Below are positions 41,853 to 51,526 of a stretch of DNA of 64,000 bases, in pieces. The stretch's first letter is position 1, and each line of letters opens with the position of its first letter. This DNA comes from Nitrosopumilus cobalaminigenes (GTDB lineage: Archaea > Thermoproteota > Nitrososphaeria > Nitrososphaerales > Nitrosopumilaceae): the NCBI RefSeq assembly GCF_013407145.1, contig NZ_CP026993.1, forward strand, positions 1,014,590 through 1,078,589, in the 5' to 3' direction. The translations under genes and the position numbers were made by a program. Below the pieces are notes generated by a model. The model made no database searches and was not told the origin of the DNA. It saw nothing but the letters and a program-made list of their open reading frames with translations.

Positions 41853-43437
41853 ATTTTATTTGATTCTTCCTTATTGTTCTGTTGTATGCCACACCAAATC
41901 TGTGAGTTTCATCACGAGCATATTGTAAAATTTTCAAAGATGATTTGTATTTTGGAATAATTATTGGATTTTTGTTTTTAGGTACATAGACTTCTTCATT
42001 TTCTTTTGCCAATGAAATACAAGATAAATCTAATCCGAGGGATTTTAGAGAATTTATTGCAGCACTGAGTTGACCTTTACCGCCATCAATTACAATCAAA
42101 TCAGGTAATTCTGAATTTTCTTCAAGCAATCTATAATATCTTCGTTTAATTATTTCACCAATCATTGCAAAATCATCTCTGCCAGAAACAGTTTTAATTT
42201 TGAATTTTCTGTATCCAGATTTATTTGGGATGCCACCAACAAATCTAGCCATTGACCCTACAGCAAAGTCTTCACCATGGTTAGAAATATCAAAACATTC
42301 AATGATGTTAGGAATTACAGACAGATTCAAAATTTCTTTTAGTTCAACCAATCCAGGATCCCCACCCTTAGAATGAACTAACTTGATATTTTTTAAAATT
42401 AAATTAATAATATCTTTTTTCTTGCCTTTTGTAGGAATAGAAATTTTTACATTTAATCCAGATTGTTCAGAAAGTAGAGATTCTAGCAATTTTTTATTTT
42501 CTGGAAGTTCACTTACAAGAACGAGTTTTGGAATTTTATGTGTGGAATAATATTGAAACAAAAAATTTGAAAAGGAATTATCACCAACTAAATCAAAAAA
42601 GAATTTGTCACTATCTCGAATAACGCCATTAATCATTCTAAAATTCATCACGATTGCAGATTGTTCTTGAATTCCAATCCCAAAATATTCCTCATCAGAG
42701 TTTTCAACATATTCCATTTTTTGTTTAGTTTGAAGACTTCCAAGCCTAATCAGAGTGTCACGGATGTCTTTTGCACGCTCAAATTGTTGTAATTTTGCAG
42801 CCTGTTGCATTTCTTCTTCTAATTTTTTAGTGAAAATTTTGGTTTGATTTTTACCTTTTAGAACATCTTGTAAAGCTGCAACATGTTTTGGATATCGTTC
42901 CTGAGCATCTTTAAATTCACAGGGCCCCTCACAATTTCCTAAATGATATTCCAAACAGACTTTTTTTGGAAGTGTTTTACAAATTCTAATTTGGAATGCT
43001 TTTCGCAATGCACCTATAGTAAGTAATTTTGAACTACCTTGAGTGAAAGGTCCAAAAGTTTTTCCCTTACCTAAAAATTTACCATCCCTAGTTCTTCTAG
43101 AAACTAATAGTCGAGGATATTTTTCATCTGAAATTCTTAGGTAGGTGTATCTTTGTTGATCTTTTAATTCAATGTTGAATCGTGGGCGATATTTTTTGAT
43201 CATGTTTGATTCTAAAAGAAAAGCTTCACTTTCATTATCAGTTAAAACAAATTCAATTTCAGAAATATTTTCAACTAGTTTTTGAGTTTTGTAATTTTGA
43301 TTTTTGTTAAAATATGATCTTACTCTGTTTTTCAAATTTTTGGCTTTACCAATATAGATAATTTTTCCATCAATATCCTTCATCAAATAGATTCCAGGAT
43401 CGGTAGGAATCGTGATTTTAGATATATCAAAAGTCAT
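41851..43437 (-). CDS. uvrC: UvrC excinuclease subunit, lacking the C-terminal HhH domain
   Basis: Makes both incisions in UvrABC nucleotide excision repair. 528 residues. The GIY-YIG nuclease is N-terminal (DPGIYLMKDIDGKIIYIGKAKN in part), a cysteine cluster follows (CKTLPKKVCLEYHLGNCEGPC in part), the UVR motif lies near 205, and the RNase H-like second nuclease ends with DETHRFGVAYNRTIRKNQIK. Bacterial UvrC continues with a tandem helix-hairpin-helix region of about 70 residues, absent here. Its start overlaps the uvrA stop by 4 bp. Confidence 0.93.
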   Translation of the reverse strand: MTFDISKITIPTDPGIYLMKDIDGKIIYIGKAKNLKNRVRSYFNKNQNYKTQKLVENISEIEFVLTDNESEAFLLESNMIKKYRPRFNIELKDQQRYTYLRISDEKYPRLLVSRRTRDGKFLGKGKTFGPFTQGSSKLLTIGALRKAFQIRICKTLPKKVCLEYHLGNCEGPCEFKDAQERYPKHVAALQDVLKGKNQTKIFTKKLEEEMQQAAKLQQFERAKDIRDTLIRLGSLQTKQKMEYVENSDEEYFGIGIQEQSAIVMNFRMINGVIRDSDKFFFDLVGDNSFSNFLFQYYSTHKIPKLVLVSELPENKKLLESLLSEQSGLNVKISIPTKGKKKDIINLILKNIKLVHSKGGDPGLVELKEILNLSVIPNIIECFDISNHGEDFAVGSMARFVGGIPNKSGYRKFKIKTVSGRDDFAMIGEIIKRRYYRLLEENSELPDLIVIDGGKGQLSAAINSLKSLGLDLSCISLAKENEEVYVPKNKNPIIIPKYKSSLKILQYARDETHRFGVAYNRTIRKNQIK

Positions 43438-46253
43438 TTTTTTAGTAATTTCTTAAGATACTTTCCAGTATAACTTCCAGGAGCTTTTGAAATTTCTTTA
43501 GGAGTACCAGTGGCTACAACTTTGCCACCTTCATCCCCACCTTCTGGACCTAAATCAATTAGCCAATCAGAATTTTTGATAACATCCATGTTATGCTCAA
43601 TAACAACTACAGAATTTCCCAAGTTTACCAAGCGGTTAAGAACATCTAATAATTTTTGAACATCTGCAAAATGCAAACCTGTTGTAGGCTCATCTAAGAT
43701 GTAAAGGGTTTTTCCAGTTCCTCTTTTTGATAATTCAGATGCAAGTTTTACTCTTTGAGCTTCTCCCCCAGATAATGTTGTAGAAGATTGTCCAAGTTTG
43801 ATATAACCTAATCCAACATCATATACTGTTTGTAATTTACGTTTTATTGCAGGGATATTTTCAAAGAAATTTAATGCTTCATAAACAGTCATGCTCAATA
43901 CATCTGAAATATTTTTGCCCTTGTACAATACAGACAAAGTTTCAGTGTTGTATCTTTTGCCTTTACATTCATCGCATTTAACATAAACATCAGATAAGAA
44001 TTGCATTTCAATTTGTTTTACACCATCACCATCACATGCAAAACACCTACCATCAGCTACATTGAAAGAAAATTGTCCAGGTGCATATCCACGTTCTTTT
44101 GATAATGCAGTATTTGCATATAGTTCTCGTATTGGAGTAAACGCACCAATGTAGGTTGCAGGATTTGAACGTGGAGTTCTTCCAATAGGGGATTGATCAA
44201 TGGCAATGACTTTATCAATATTTTCCAAACCAGATATTTCTTTATGTGCACCAGACCTGACATTAGATTTGTAAAAGTGATTTTCTAATGATTTTAATAA
44301 AATATCATTTATCAGAGTTGATTTTCCAGAACCAGATACGCCAGTAACTGAGACAAATAATCCAAGAGGTATTTCTACATCAATATCTTTTAAATTATTT
44401 TCAGAAGCTTTCTTTATTATAATAGAACCTGATGGATTACGAATTTTCTCATCTAAATTTATCAAAGAATTGTCTTTCAAATATGAGCCGGTAACAGATT
44501 TCGTATCTTTTAGAATTTGATTAACCGTACCTTCAAAGACAACATTTCCCCCATGAACTCCCGCTCCCGGACCCAAATCCACCATCCAGTCTGAATTTCG
44601 TATAACTTCTTCGTCATGCTCTACAACAATAACAGTATTTCCCAGATTTCGTAGCTTATTTAGCGTTTTAATGAGTCGAGTATTATCTCTTTGATGTAAA
44701 CCAATAGTAGGTTCATCTAGTACATACAAGACACCAGTCAAATTAGAACCAATTTGAGTAGCAAGTCTAATTCGTTGTGATTCACCACCAGATAATGTTG
44801 AACTTAGTCGGTTCAAGGTTAAATAATTTAATCCAACGTTCATCAAAAATTCAAGGCGTTCCTTAATTTCTTTTAGGACATCTCGTGCAATGTATTGCTC
44901 ATTTGCAGTTAGTTTCAATGAAGAAAAGAAATCATAGCAATGATCAATTGACATATCACAAACATCCATTATACCCTTTTCATTTATTTTCACAGCAAGT
45001 GATTCTGGTTTAAGTTTTTTACCATCACAAGTATTACATGGAGTGTCTCTCATGAATTGTTTCAACCACTCTCTTTTTGATTCAGAATCAGTTTCCATAA
45101 ATGTACGTTGAAGATTTGATAATACACCCTCAAACGTATTTGTTGATTGCCAAGACGAATCGCCAGATTTTGAACGATATGTAAAATCAATTAATGCATC
45201 CGTGCCATGCAATATAATTTGTAGATGTTTGGGTTTTATTTTATCAAAAGGAGTCATCAAGTCAAACCCAAATTTTTTACCAACTGCTCTTAGTGCTTGT
45301 CGTCGGAATGCAGAGAATCTTCCACTCCAAGGAACTATAGCCCCATCTAAAATGGATTTTGATTTATCTGGAACAACCAAATCAGCATCAAACTCCATTT
45401 TTACACCCAACCCATTACATGTTTTACACATTCCAAATGGAGAATTAAATGAAAAAGATCTTGGTTCTAACTCACCTACAGTTAATCCACAATATGGGCA
45501 TGCATTATTTTGTGAGAAAATTTTTTCTGATTTATCAGTGGCAATCATCACATCACCTTTGGATGCTTTGATAGCAGTTTGCATTGCTTCAAAAAGTCGT
45601 GATCTTTCAGATTTGTCAGTAGTTATTCTATCAACTACAATCTCAATATTGTGCCACTTTTGCCTGTCAAGGGGTGGAATATCATCATCTAGGCTCAAAA
45701 TTTCACCATTTAGGCGTATTCTAGAATATCCATCTTTTTTGATCTGCTCAAATAATTTTTCATATGTGCCTTTTTTCCTCTGCACAATAGGGGCCAAAAT
45801 TAGAATTTTTTTCCCTGCAAAATCTTTCAATACAGAATCACATATTCTTTCTACTGATTGAGTTGAAACTTTCCGACCACAATTTGTACAATAAGGAATT
45901 CCAATTCTAGCAAACAATAATCTCATGTAATCATAGATTTCAGTTGTAGTACCAACTGTAGAACGTGGATTTTTACTAGTTGTTTTTTGTTGTATTGAAA
46001 TTGCAGGAGATAAACCTTCAATTGAATCCACATCAGGTTTATCCATCATTTCTAAAAATTGACGTGCATAAGCTGAAAGGGATTCAACATACCTTCTCTG
46101 ACCTTCAGCATAAATTGTGTCAAATGCCAAAGTAGATTTTCCTGAACCAGATAATCCACTAATTACTACAAGTTTGTTTTTTGGAATATCAATATCTAAA
46201 TTTTTTAAATTATGATGACGAGCACCACGAATTTTTAATTTATTTTCGGTCAT
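43434..46253 (-). CDS. uvrA: UvrA excinuclease ATPase subunit
   Basis: Damage sensor of excision repair. 939 residues with two ABC modules: Walker A GLSGSGKST and GVSGSGKST, signatures LSGGESQR and LSGGEAQR, and both zinc modules (CPYCG...CKTCNG and CFACDG...CDECKG). The open frame begins at TTG 46265, but ATG 46253 (MTENKLKIRG) inside the end of uvrB is the likely start, giving a 14-bp coupling overlap. Confidence 0.96.
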   Translation of the reverse strand: MTENKLKIRGARHHNLKNLDIDIPKNKLVVISGLSGSGKSTLAFDTIYAEGQRRYVESLSAYARQFLEMMDKPDVDSIEGLSPAISIQQKTTSKNPRSTVGTTTEIYDYMRLLFARIGIPYCTNCGRKVSTQSVERICDSVLKDFAGKKILILAPIVQRKKGTYEKLFEQIKKDGYSRIRLNGEILSLDDDIPPLDRQKWHNIEIVVDRITTDKSERSRLFEAMQTAIKASKGDVMIATDKSEKIFSQNNACPYCGLTVGELEPRSFSFNSPFGMCKTCNGLGVKMEFDADLVVPDKSKSILDGAIVPWSGRFSAFRRQALRAVGKKFGFDLMTPFDKIKPKHLQIILHGTDALIDFTYRSKSGDSSWQSTNTFEGVLSNLQRTFMETDSESKREWLKQFMRDTPCNTCDGKKLKPESLAVKINEKGIMDVCDMSIDHCYDFFSSLKLTANEQYIARDVLKEIKERLEFLMNVGLNYLTLNRLSSTLSGGESQRIRLATQIGSNLTGVLYVLDEPTIGLHQRDNTRLIKTLNKLRNLGNTVIVVEHDEEVIRNSDWMVDLGPGAGVHGGNVVFEGTVNQILKDTKSVTGSYLKDNSLINLDEKIRNPSGSIIIKKASENNLKDIDVEIPLGLFVSVTGVSGSGKSTLINDILLKSLENHFYKSNVRSGAHKEISGLENIDKVIAIDQSPIGRTPRSNPATYIGAFTPIRELYANTALSKERGYAPGQFSFNVADGRCFACDGDGVKQIEMQFLSDVYVKCDECKGKRYNTETLSVLYKGKNISDVLSMTVYEALNFFENIPAIKRKLQTVYDVGLGYIKLGQSSTTLSGGEAQRVKLASELSKRGTGKTLYILDEPTTGLHFADVQKLLDVLNRLVNLGNSVVVIEHNMDVIKNSDWLIDLGPEGGDEGGKVVATGTPKEISKAPGSYTGKYLKKLLKK

Positions 46254-48192
46254 TTTTAAATTCAATCTCCTTTTCTAGTCTTTTTATTCTATCTCTGCAT
46301 TCAATTGCACGCTCAAAATCTAATTCTTCAGAATATTTTTTCATTTGTGCATCTAGATCAATAACTTCTGTTGCAAGATCATGTACAGATTTTAGTTTTG
46401 AATCATCTAGTGATACTTCTTGTTCAGGTACAGATTTGATAATTGTTTTAGGAATAATGTTATTTTCTTTATTGTATTGCATTTGTTTTTCTCTACGACG
46501 TTTAGTTTCATTCACTGCATTTTTCATTGATTGGGTAGTGTTATCAGCATACATTATGACGGTTCCATTAGAATTTCTTGCAGCACGCCCACAAGTTTGA
46601 ATCAAGCTAGTAAAATTTCTCAAAAATCCTTCCTTGTCAGCATCCAAAATAGCAACTAAAGACACTTCAGGGATGTCAAGGCCTTCTCTGAGAAGATTAA
46701 TTCCCACTAGAACATCAAATTCACCTAGACGTAATTGCCTAATTATCTCAGTTCTCTGTAATCCTTCAATTTCAGAATGCATGTATCTTACTCTAACCTG
46801 TTTTTTGGAAAGATATTCAGCCAAATCTTCAGCCATTCGTTTGGTCAAAGTAGTAACTAAAACACGTTCAGAATTAGCAACTCTTTTGTTAATTTCGTGA
46901 ATTAAATCATCCATCTGGTCTTTGCTAGGCCTAATCTCAACTTGAGGGTCTAACAATCCAGTGGGTCGTACCAGTTGTTCAGCAATATGAGATGAAATTT
47001 TTTTCTCATAATCTGAAGGAGTTGCTGAAACAAAGATGGTATTTTGAATATATTTTTCAAATTCTTCAAACTTTAATGGACGATTATCAAATGCACTTGG
47101 CAATCGAAATCCATATGTTATTAGTTCATTTTTTCTTGAATGATCACCCTTGTACATCCCATGCAATTGAGGCAACGTAACATGAGATTCATCAATAACT
47201 AAAAGATAATCATCTCCAAAGAAATCCATTAAACAAAATGCTTGTTCACCTGCTTTTCTCCCATCAAAATGTCTTGAATAATTTTCAATTCCAGAACAAT
47301 ATCCCAATTCTTCAATCATTTCTAAATCATATTTTGTTCTCATCTCCAATCTTTGTTTTTCTAATTCATTTAATTCAGGTAAACGATGTTTCAATTCGTC
47401 TCTAATTGACTTGACAGCTTTTTTTCTAACATCTTTTGCAATAAGATAGTGTTTTGCAGGATAAATTTTCATTTGACTGATTTTCTTTTTTTCTTTTAGA
47501 GACACATGATCTAAAAGGGCAATTTTTTCTACCTCATCTCCAAACATGGAGATACGTACTAAGTCTTCAGAATATGCAGGTGTGATGTCAATGGTATCAC
47601 CCTTTACTCTAAAATTTCCAGGTGCAACCTCAGTGTCATTTCTTTCATATCTAGCATCTACAAATCGATGAATTAGATCACTTCTTTTAATTTCATCTCC
47701 AGAGTTTATTGTAATTGCCAAGTCCTCCCAATCCTGAGGATTACCAAGAGAGTAGATACACGAAACGGTAGATACAATAATTGTCGGTTCTCCTGAGAGC
47801 AACATTGCAGTAGCTTCTAATCTTAATTTTTCAATTTTTTCATTAACTTGAGTATCTTTTTCTATATACGTATCAGTTTGTGGAAGATAGCTTTCAGGTT
47901 GATAATAATCATAATAAGAAACAAAATACCCAACATTGTTTTTTGGAAAAAATTGTTTTAATTCAGAATAGAGTTGTGCTGCCAAAGTTTTGTTGTGAGA
48001 TATAACAAGTGTGTTTTTTCCAGTTCTTGCGATGACATTTGCAACAGAAAATGTCTTTCCACTTCCAGTTACCCCAAGTAGAGTTTGAACAGATCCTTTC
48101 TTTACACCTTTTACTAGTGCATCAATAGCTTGAGGTTGATCTCCTGTAGGAGTATAATCAGATGCCAATTCAAATTTAGAGACTTGTTCCAA
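46240..48192 (-). CDS. uvrB: UvrB excinuclease helicase subunit
   Basis: Verifies damage and recruits UvrC. 650 residues from TTG 48192 (MEQVSKFELASDY). Walker A is GVTGSGKTF, followed by the YYDYYQPE beta-hairpin region, DESH, and the C-terminal UVR motif (YSEELDFERAIECRDR). The frame extends to TTG 48255, but a TATA box at 48215-48225 predicts transcription start near 48194. First gene of a uvrB-uvrA-uvrC operon, a bacterial set present in some archaea by transfer. Confidence 0.95.
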   Translation of the reverse strand: MEQVSKFELASDYTPTGDQPQAIDALVKGVKKGSVQTLLGVTGSGKTFSVANVIARTGKNTLVISHNKTLAAQLYSELKQFFPKNNVGYFVSYYDYYQPESYLPQTDTYIEKDTQVNEKIEKLRLEATAMLLSGEPTIIVSTVSCIYSLGNPQDWEDLAITINSGDEIKRSDLIHRFVDARYERNDTEVAPGNFRVKGDTIDITPAYSEDLVRISMFGDEVEKIALLDHVSLKEKKKISQMKIYPAKHYLIAKDVRKKAVKSIRDELKHRLPELNELEKQRLEMRTKYDLEMIEELGYCSGIENYSRHFDGRKAGEQAFCLMDFFGDDYLLVIDESHVTLPQLHGMYKGDHSRKNELITYGFRLPSAFDNRPLKFEEFEKYIQNTIFVSATPSDYEKKISSHIAEQLVRPTGLLDPQVEIRPSKDQMDDLIHEINKRVANSERVLVTTLTKRMAEDLAEYLSKKQVRVRYMHSEIEGLQRTEIIRQLRLGEFDVLVGINLLREGLDIPEVSLVAILDADKEGFLRNFTSLIQTCGRAARNSNGTVIMYADNTTQSMKNAVNETKRRREKQMQYNKENNIIPKTIIKSVPEQEVSLDDSKLKSVHDLATEVIDLDAQMKKYSEELDFERAIECRDRIKRLEKEIEFKNDRK

Positions 48193-48214
48193 CAGAGACA
48201 ATACTTGAAAACTG

Positions 48215-48225
48215 AACTTATAGCT
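48215..48225 (-). promoter_or_regulatory. TATA box of the uvrBAC operon
   Basis: AGCTATAAGTT on the minus strand lies 23-33 nt before TTG 48192 and supports that codon as a leaderless start. Confidence 0.5.
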
Positions 48226-48326
48226 AACGTTTACACAATAAGAACAACAAGTCAATAAAGTACTAAATTTGGGAAATTTGATGAAATTTTAAATGTAAAT
48301 ATTTCAGAATCGAAATAGTGCTCTAA

Positions 48327-48464
48327 ATGGAAAAGGATTCAAAAAAAGAGCTAAAAGACACTCAGCAAGAAGTCATGATAGAATTAAAGATCAAGACAAG
48401 CGAATTTCTTAAAAAATTAAAAGAATCTCAAGAAAAGAGTAGAGTTAAAATGGACAATATCTAA
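48327..48464 (+). CDS. 45-residue charged helical microprotein
   Basis: From ATG 48327: MEKDSKKELKDTQQEVMIEL, then a lysine/glutamate-rich helix ending KMDNI. It is divergent from uvrB, with a TTTTAAATG-like box 30-40 nt upstream. A single charged helix with no hydrophobic core; it may need a partner. It was found by reading the gap and lacks a known family. Confidence 0.5.
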   Translation: MEKDSKKELKDTQQEVMIELKIKTSEFLKKLKESQEKSRVKMDNI

Positions 48465-48476
48465 ATTAATCAAAAA

Positions 48477-49109
48477 TTACCATATAGGCTCATCAACCAT
48501 TTTCAAACCAGAATCAGTTATCTCAAACCCCATAATTTTTAGCGTTTCAATAGCAGAGGGAGAATTTTTCTTTAGAATTTTTTGAGCCAAAACCATTCTA
48601 TCATCAGGCCTCATGTGTTGACCAATTTTGTATTTACCGTGAAGGGTTTGTGGAGTTACTTTGATAACACTAACAGCATCTAAAACACGCATATCAGATT
48701 GTATAGGATCATACTGTCCTTCTGGTTGATATTTTTTCATTAGACCATTTAGTGCAAGTGTTTTTTCTTCTCTATCAGATACAAAAGTTCCCACACCTTT
48801 GATTACAATACTGATGTACAAGGTATCAGCAAGAGAGGCATTATGAGGATCCTCAAAATACGATGGTAAAAATTCTAATTCCCTGTCAGCTTCAAACCCT
48901 ACTTTATCATTTCTAGAAATATTTTCTAATTTTTCACCCTTTACATGAGAATGCATGTAAACTGCATCATTTAAAAAAACAAAATTCATAGGAATTATTT
49001 GTGGAAATCCATTCTCATCAATACTTGCTACACGACCAACATGTTCTTCATTTAGAAATTCTTTAACTTTTTCATAAGAGCGGATTTGGAGTATTCCAGT
49101 TAATTGCAT
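48477..49109 (-). CDS. FMN-type PPOX split-barrel protein
   Basis: 210 residues: VKEFLNEEHVGRVASIDENGFPQIIPMNF in part, a beta-barrel core with YMHSHVKGEKLENI (flavin contact) and VGFEADRELEFLP. The C-terminal 60 residues (after GKYKIGQHMRPDD) extend beyond NimA-like members. Probably an FMN-binding oxidoreductase or nucleotide protein; the substrate is unknown. Confidence 0.8.
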   Translation of the reverse strand: MQLTGILQIRSYEKVKEFLNEEHVGRVASIDENGFPQIIPMNFVFLNDAVYMHSHVKGEKLENISRNDKVGFEADRELEFLPSYFEDPHNASLADTLYISIVIKGVGTFVSDREEKTLALNGLMKKYQPEGQYDPIQSDMRVLDAVSVIKVTPQTLHGKYKIGQHMRPDDRMVLAQKILKKNSPSAIETLKIMGFEITDSGLKMVDEPIW

Positions 49110-49185
49110 AAATTAATTTGGTAAAATAATATTATAAATCCAGATCATAGATACCACTAAAATACATGACAAATGAAAAATTATC

Positions 49186-49410
49186 ATGGATGATCCGTAT
49201 CTAAATGAATTACGAGATGACTTTAAAGGATATTCCAATCAACTAAAAAAATTAAAAAAGAAATTATTAAAAACAAATTCTCCAGAAATGCAAGCCAAAA
49301 TCATAAAGCATATTGATTCGATAGCTAACAAGATGGAAAATAATCAAAAACAATCAGTAAAGGTGACAAAATCAAGAATCAGGGAAAGAAAAGCAAAAGC
49401 AAAGAAATAG
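49186..49410 (+). CDS. small basic helical protein
   Basis: 74 residues with a strongly basic coiled-coil composition: YSNQLKKLKKKLLK, then AKIIKHIDSIANKME, and a tail RIRERKAKAKK. Nucleic-acid binding is plausible from charge. ATG 49186, divergent from the PPOX gene. No family recognised. Confidence 0.6.
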   Translation: MDDPYLNELRDDFKGYSNQLKKLKKKLLKTNSPEMQAKIIKHIDSIANKMENNQKQSVKVTKSRIRERKAKAKK

Positions 49411-49412
49411 AA

Positions 49413-49505
49413 TTATTCTTCTTCATCCATTTCTTTAGCCATTGCTTTAATTTCTAAAATTCTACATTCTAATTTGTTACATTCAGTTTTAAATTCTGTG
49501 TCCAT
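49413..49505 (-). CDS. 30-residue acidic microprotein candidate
   Basis: From ATG 49503-49505: MDTEFKTECNKLECRILEIK, then AMAKEMDEEE. One helix with two cysteines and an acidic end. It stops 2 bp from the converging basic protein gene, the tight spacing seen at real convergent pairs here. Shortness keeps this tentative. Confidence 0.35.
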   Translation of the reverse strand: MDTEFKTECNKLECRILEIKAMAKEMDEEE

Positions 49506-49620
49506 AGGACAGAATTACAAAAATAATCAAAAACAAACAACATTCTAAAACTTGACTTTTTTCATCCAAATTCTTCATTAATGTAAATTGCTAAATTTAG
49601 GACCAATGTAACACAAGAAA

Positions 49621-50031
49621 ATGAGTGAAATTGATGAAGAACGTGAAGAAGCCACTAAGATTGTTTTGAAACTTTTAGAAGAATGGGGGTCAGATTCAAG
49701 GTTCATCTGGTTTAGAGAAGTGCATAGAATTACGGATATTGACAAAGGTTTGCTTAGAAATATTCTAAATGATTTGAAAAAATCAAAGGAAGTTAAAGAA
49801 ATGCATGGCACAAACAATAGAATATTTTTTTGTCTAAGAAGATATTACATTAAATGCAGAGATGTGGAATTTCGATTCAAAGGTAAAGAGATAATGCTAA
49901 GAGACGGAAGTAAAACGAAAATCATTCAAGGTGAAACAAAAGCAACTGAGCGCACAAGGAAAAGATTAGAGAAACAAAGAAACAAGCGCAAAGCTAAATC
50001 ACTTACAAAAACAAAGACCAGCAGACATTAA
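49621..50031 (+). CDS. winged-helix-like basic protein
   Basis: 136 residues. Residues 8-70 resemble a winged helix (EATKIVLKLLEEWG, HRITDIDKGLLRNILNDLKKSKEVKEM). A region with CLRRYYIKC follows. The C-terminal 35 residues are very basic (TERTRKRLEKQRNKRKAKSL), likely to bind nucleic acid. Function unknown. Converges with the next gene, 1 bp apart. Confidence 0.62.
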   Translation: MSEIDEEREEATKIVLKLLEEWGSDSRFIWFREVHRITDIDKGLLRNILNDLKKSKEVKEMHGTNNRIFFCLRRYYIKCRDVEFRFKGKEIMLRDGSKTKIIQGETKATERTRKRLEKQRNKRKAKSLTKTKTSRH

Positions 50032-50032
50032 A

Positions 50033-50263
50033 TTATAAAGAATCTTCTGCTTGTCTTCGTGTAAAATTAGATTCTGCACGTTTTAGTTTTGCAGATTCTG
50101 CAACATCTTCAGTCATATCATACAAGTTGTGTAATTCCATGTCATGGGTAAGTTCATCTTCCTTTTCCTCATCTAAATCAAATTCCAGGTTTGCCAAAAT
50201 TTCTACATTTTCTTCTAGAATATCTAGACATTTTTTTACAGATTCAGGAAGATCTTCATCCAT
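50033..50263 (-). CDS. small acidic helical protein
   Basis: 76 residues, very acidic in the middle (FDLDEEKEDELTHDMEL), helical at both ends. It is the opposite in charge to its convergent neighbour. No family recognised. ATG at 50261-50263. Confidence 0.6.
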   Translation of the reverse strand: MDEDLPESVKKCLDILEENVEILANLEFDLDEEKEDELTHDMELHNLYDMTEDVAESAKLKRAESNFTRRQAEDSL

Positions 50264-50322
50264 TACATATAGAATAAGACGCTTAACTAAATGATTTGCT
50301 GTATGTTATTGTAAAGAACGTC

Positions 50323-51423
50323 TTATTGTTGTGCTTTTTTACGTAATGCAGGCATTACATGGCTTGCAAATTTATCAATTGAACCAAAGTAGTTCTTACC
50401 CCAGAATCTTATGACAAAGTGATTTACACCAGCTTCCATAAATCTCTCAAATACTGGAATCATATCTTCAGGAGTTCCAACTGCAGTTGATGAACGTGCA
50501 ACAGCGTCAGGGATTTTTGTTGCAGCTTCTCTCATCTTTACAATCCAACTCTGATCAGACATTGAATATTCTGTAAAGTATTTTACGAAATCAAATCCTT
50601 CAATTTCTTTTAATCCGTGAACTCTCAAAATCTCAGGCTTGAATAAACTAACTTTTACTGCTTCCTTCATTTTAGCCCAAGAAGCTTCAGCATCATCAGA
50701 AAAGTAAACATCAATATCCAAAGCCATTTGGAAATTGTCTTTTTCTTCTTGGGTTCTGTTGTTTGTATCCATTGAAACTTCAATTTGCTTTCTGTGATCT
50801 TCAAACAATTCTGGAGTATAACCAATTGGTAACCAACCATCTCCAAGTTTTCCAGTTAATGCTAATGTTCGTTTACCACCAGATGCCATGTATGTTGGTG
50901 GACGTGGTTTTCTAATTGGAGGAGCTTGCAAACATGCGCCTTCAAGTTGATAATATTTTCCCTTGTAATCTACAGTGTTATCAGGAGTTGAAGTGTATAA
51001 TTTATGAATAGTTTCAATTTGTTCTTCCCATTTTGAAACAGGTTTTTCAAATGGAATACAAAATTCTTTTAGATTTTGTGCTTCACCTGCACCAATACCC
51101 AAAATTGCTCTACCTTTTGAAACTCTATCAAGAGTAATTGCAGCTAGTGCAATGTTGGAAGGATGTCTTCGGATAGCATCAGTTACACATGTTCCTAGTT
51201 CAACATTACTTGTTACTGCTGCAATTGCAGATAACATTACCCAAGGATCAAGAACTGTTGCATTTTTCCATTGAGGGACATTTGTGTGGTCCATATAGAA
51301 AATAGAATCATATCCAGTTTTGTCAGCAAGTATACATGCTGTTAAAATTTGGTCTTCAGTATAACCAGCTCTTGCTACATTTAGTCCATTTTGAATACCA
51401 AATTTGAGTTCTTTTGAAGCCAA
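50323..51423 (-). CDS. LLM-class flavin/F420-dependent oxidoreductase (Mer-like)
   Basis: About 366 residues from TTG 51423 (MASKELKFGIQNG). Luciferase-like barrel with FYMDHTNVP near 45, ELGTCVTDAIRRHPSNIALAAITLD (cis-peptide region) and GIGAGEAQN, motifs shared with methylene-tetrahydromethanopterin reductase and F420-dependent dehydrogenases. Thaumarchaea use folate, so the substrate is not predicted to be methanopterin. The frame also opens two codons earlier at TTG 51429. Confidence 0.85.
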   Translation of the reverse strand: MASKELKFGIQNGLNVARAGYTEDQILTACILADKTGYDSIFYMDHTNVPQWKNATVLDPWVMLSAIAAVTSNVELGTCVTDAIRRHPSNIALAAITLDRVSKGRAILGIGAGEAQNLKEFCIPFEKPVSKWEEQIETIHKLYTSTPDNTVDYKGKYYQLEGACLQAPPIRKPRPPTYMASGGKRTLALTGKLGDGWLPIGYTPELFEDHRKQIEVSMDTNNRTQEEKDNFQMALDIDVYFSDDAEASWAKMKEAVKVSLFKPEILRVHGLKEIEGFDFVKYFTEYSMSDQSWIVKMREAATKIPDAVARSSTAVGTPEDMIPVFERFMEAGVNHFVIRFWGKNYFGSIDKFASHVMPALRKKAQQ

Positions 51424-51503
51424 GTACAATTACGTTAAATTATTAGAATAAAAAGTTTCATCAAGCTGCCAATTTCGCAGTTTATCAATAAAATAGAAAA
51501 AAA

Positions 51504-51526
51504 GTAAAAAATATTGAATTTTTTAC
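51504..51526 (-). terminator. hairpin terminator after the iron-type reductase gene
   Basis: GTAAAAAAT and ATTTTTTAC form a perfect 9-bp stem with an ATTGA loop. It starts at the stop codon of the gene at 51523 and is followed, in the direction of transcription, by CTTTTTTTCTATTTTATT. Confidence 0.55.
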
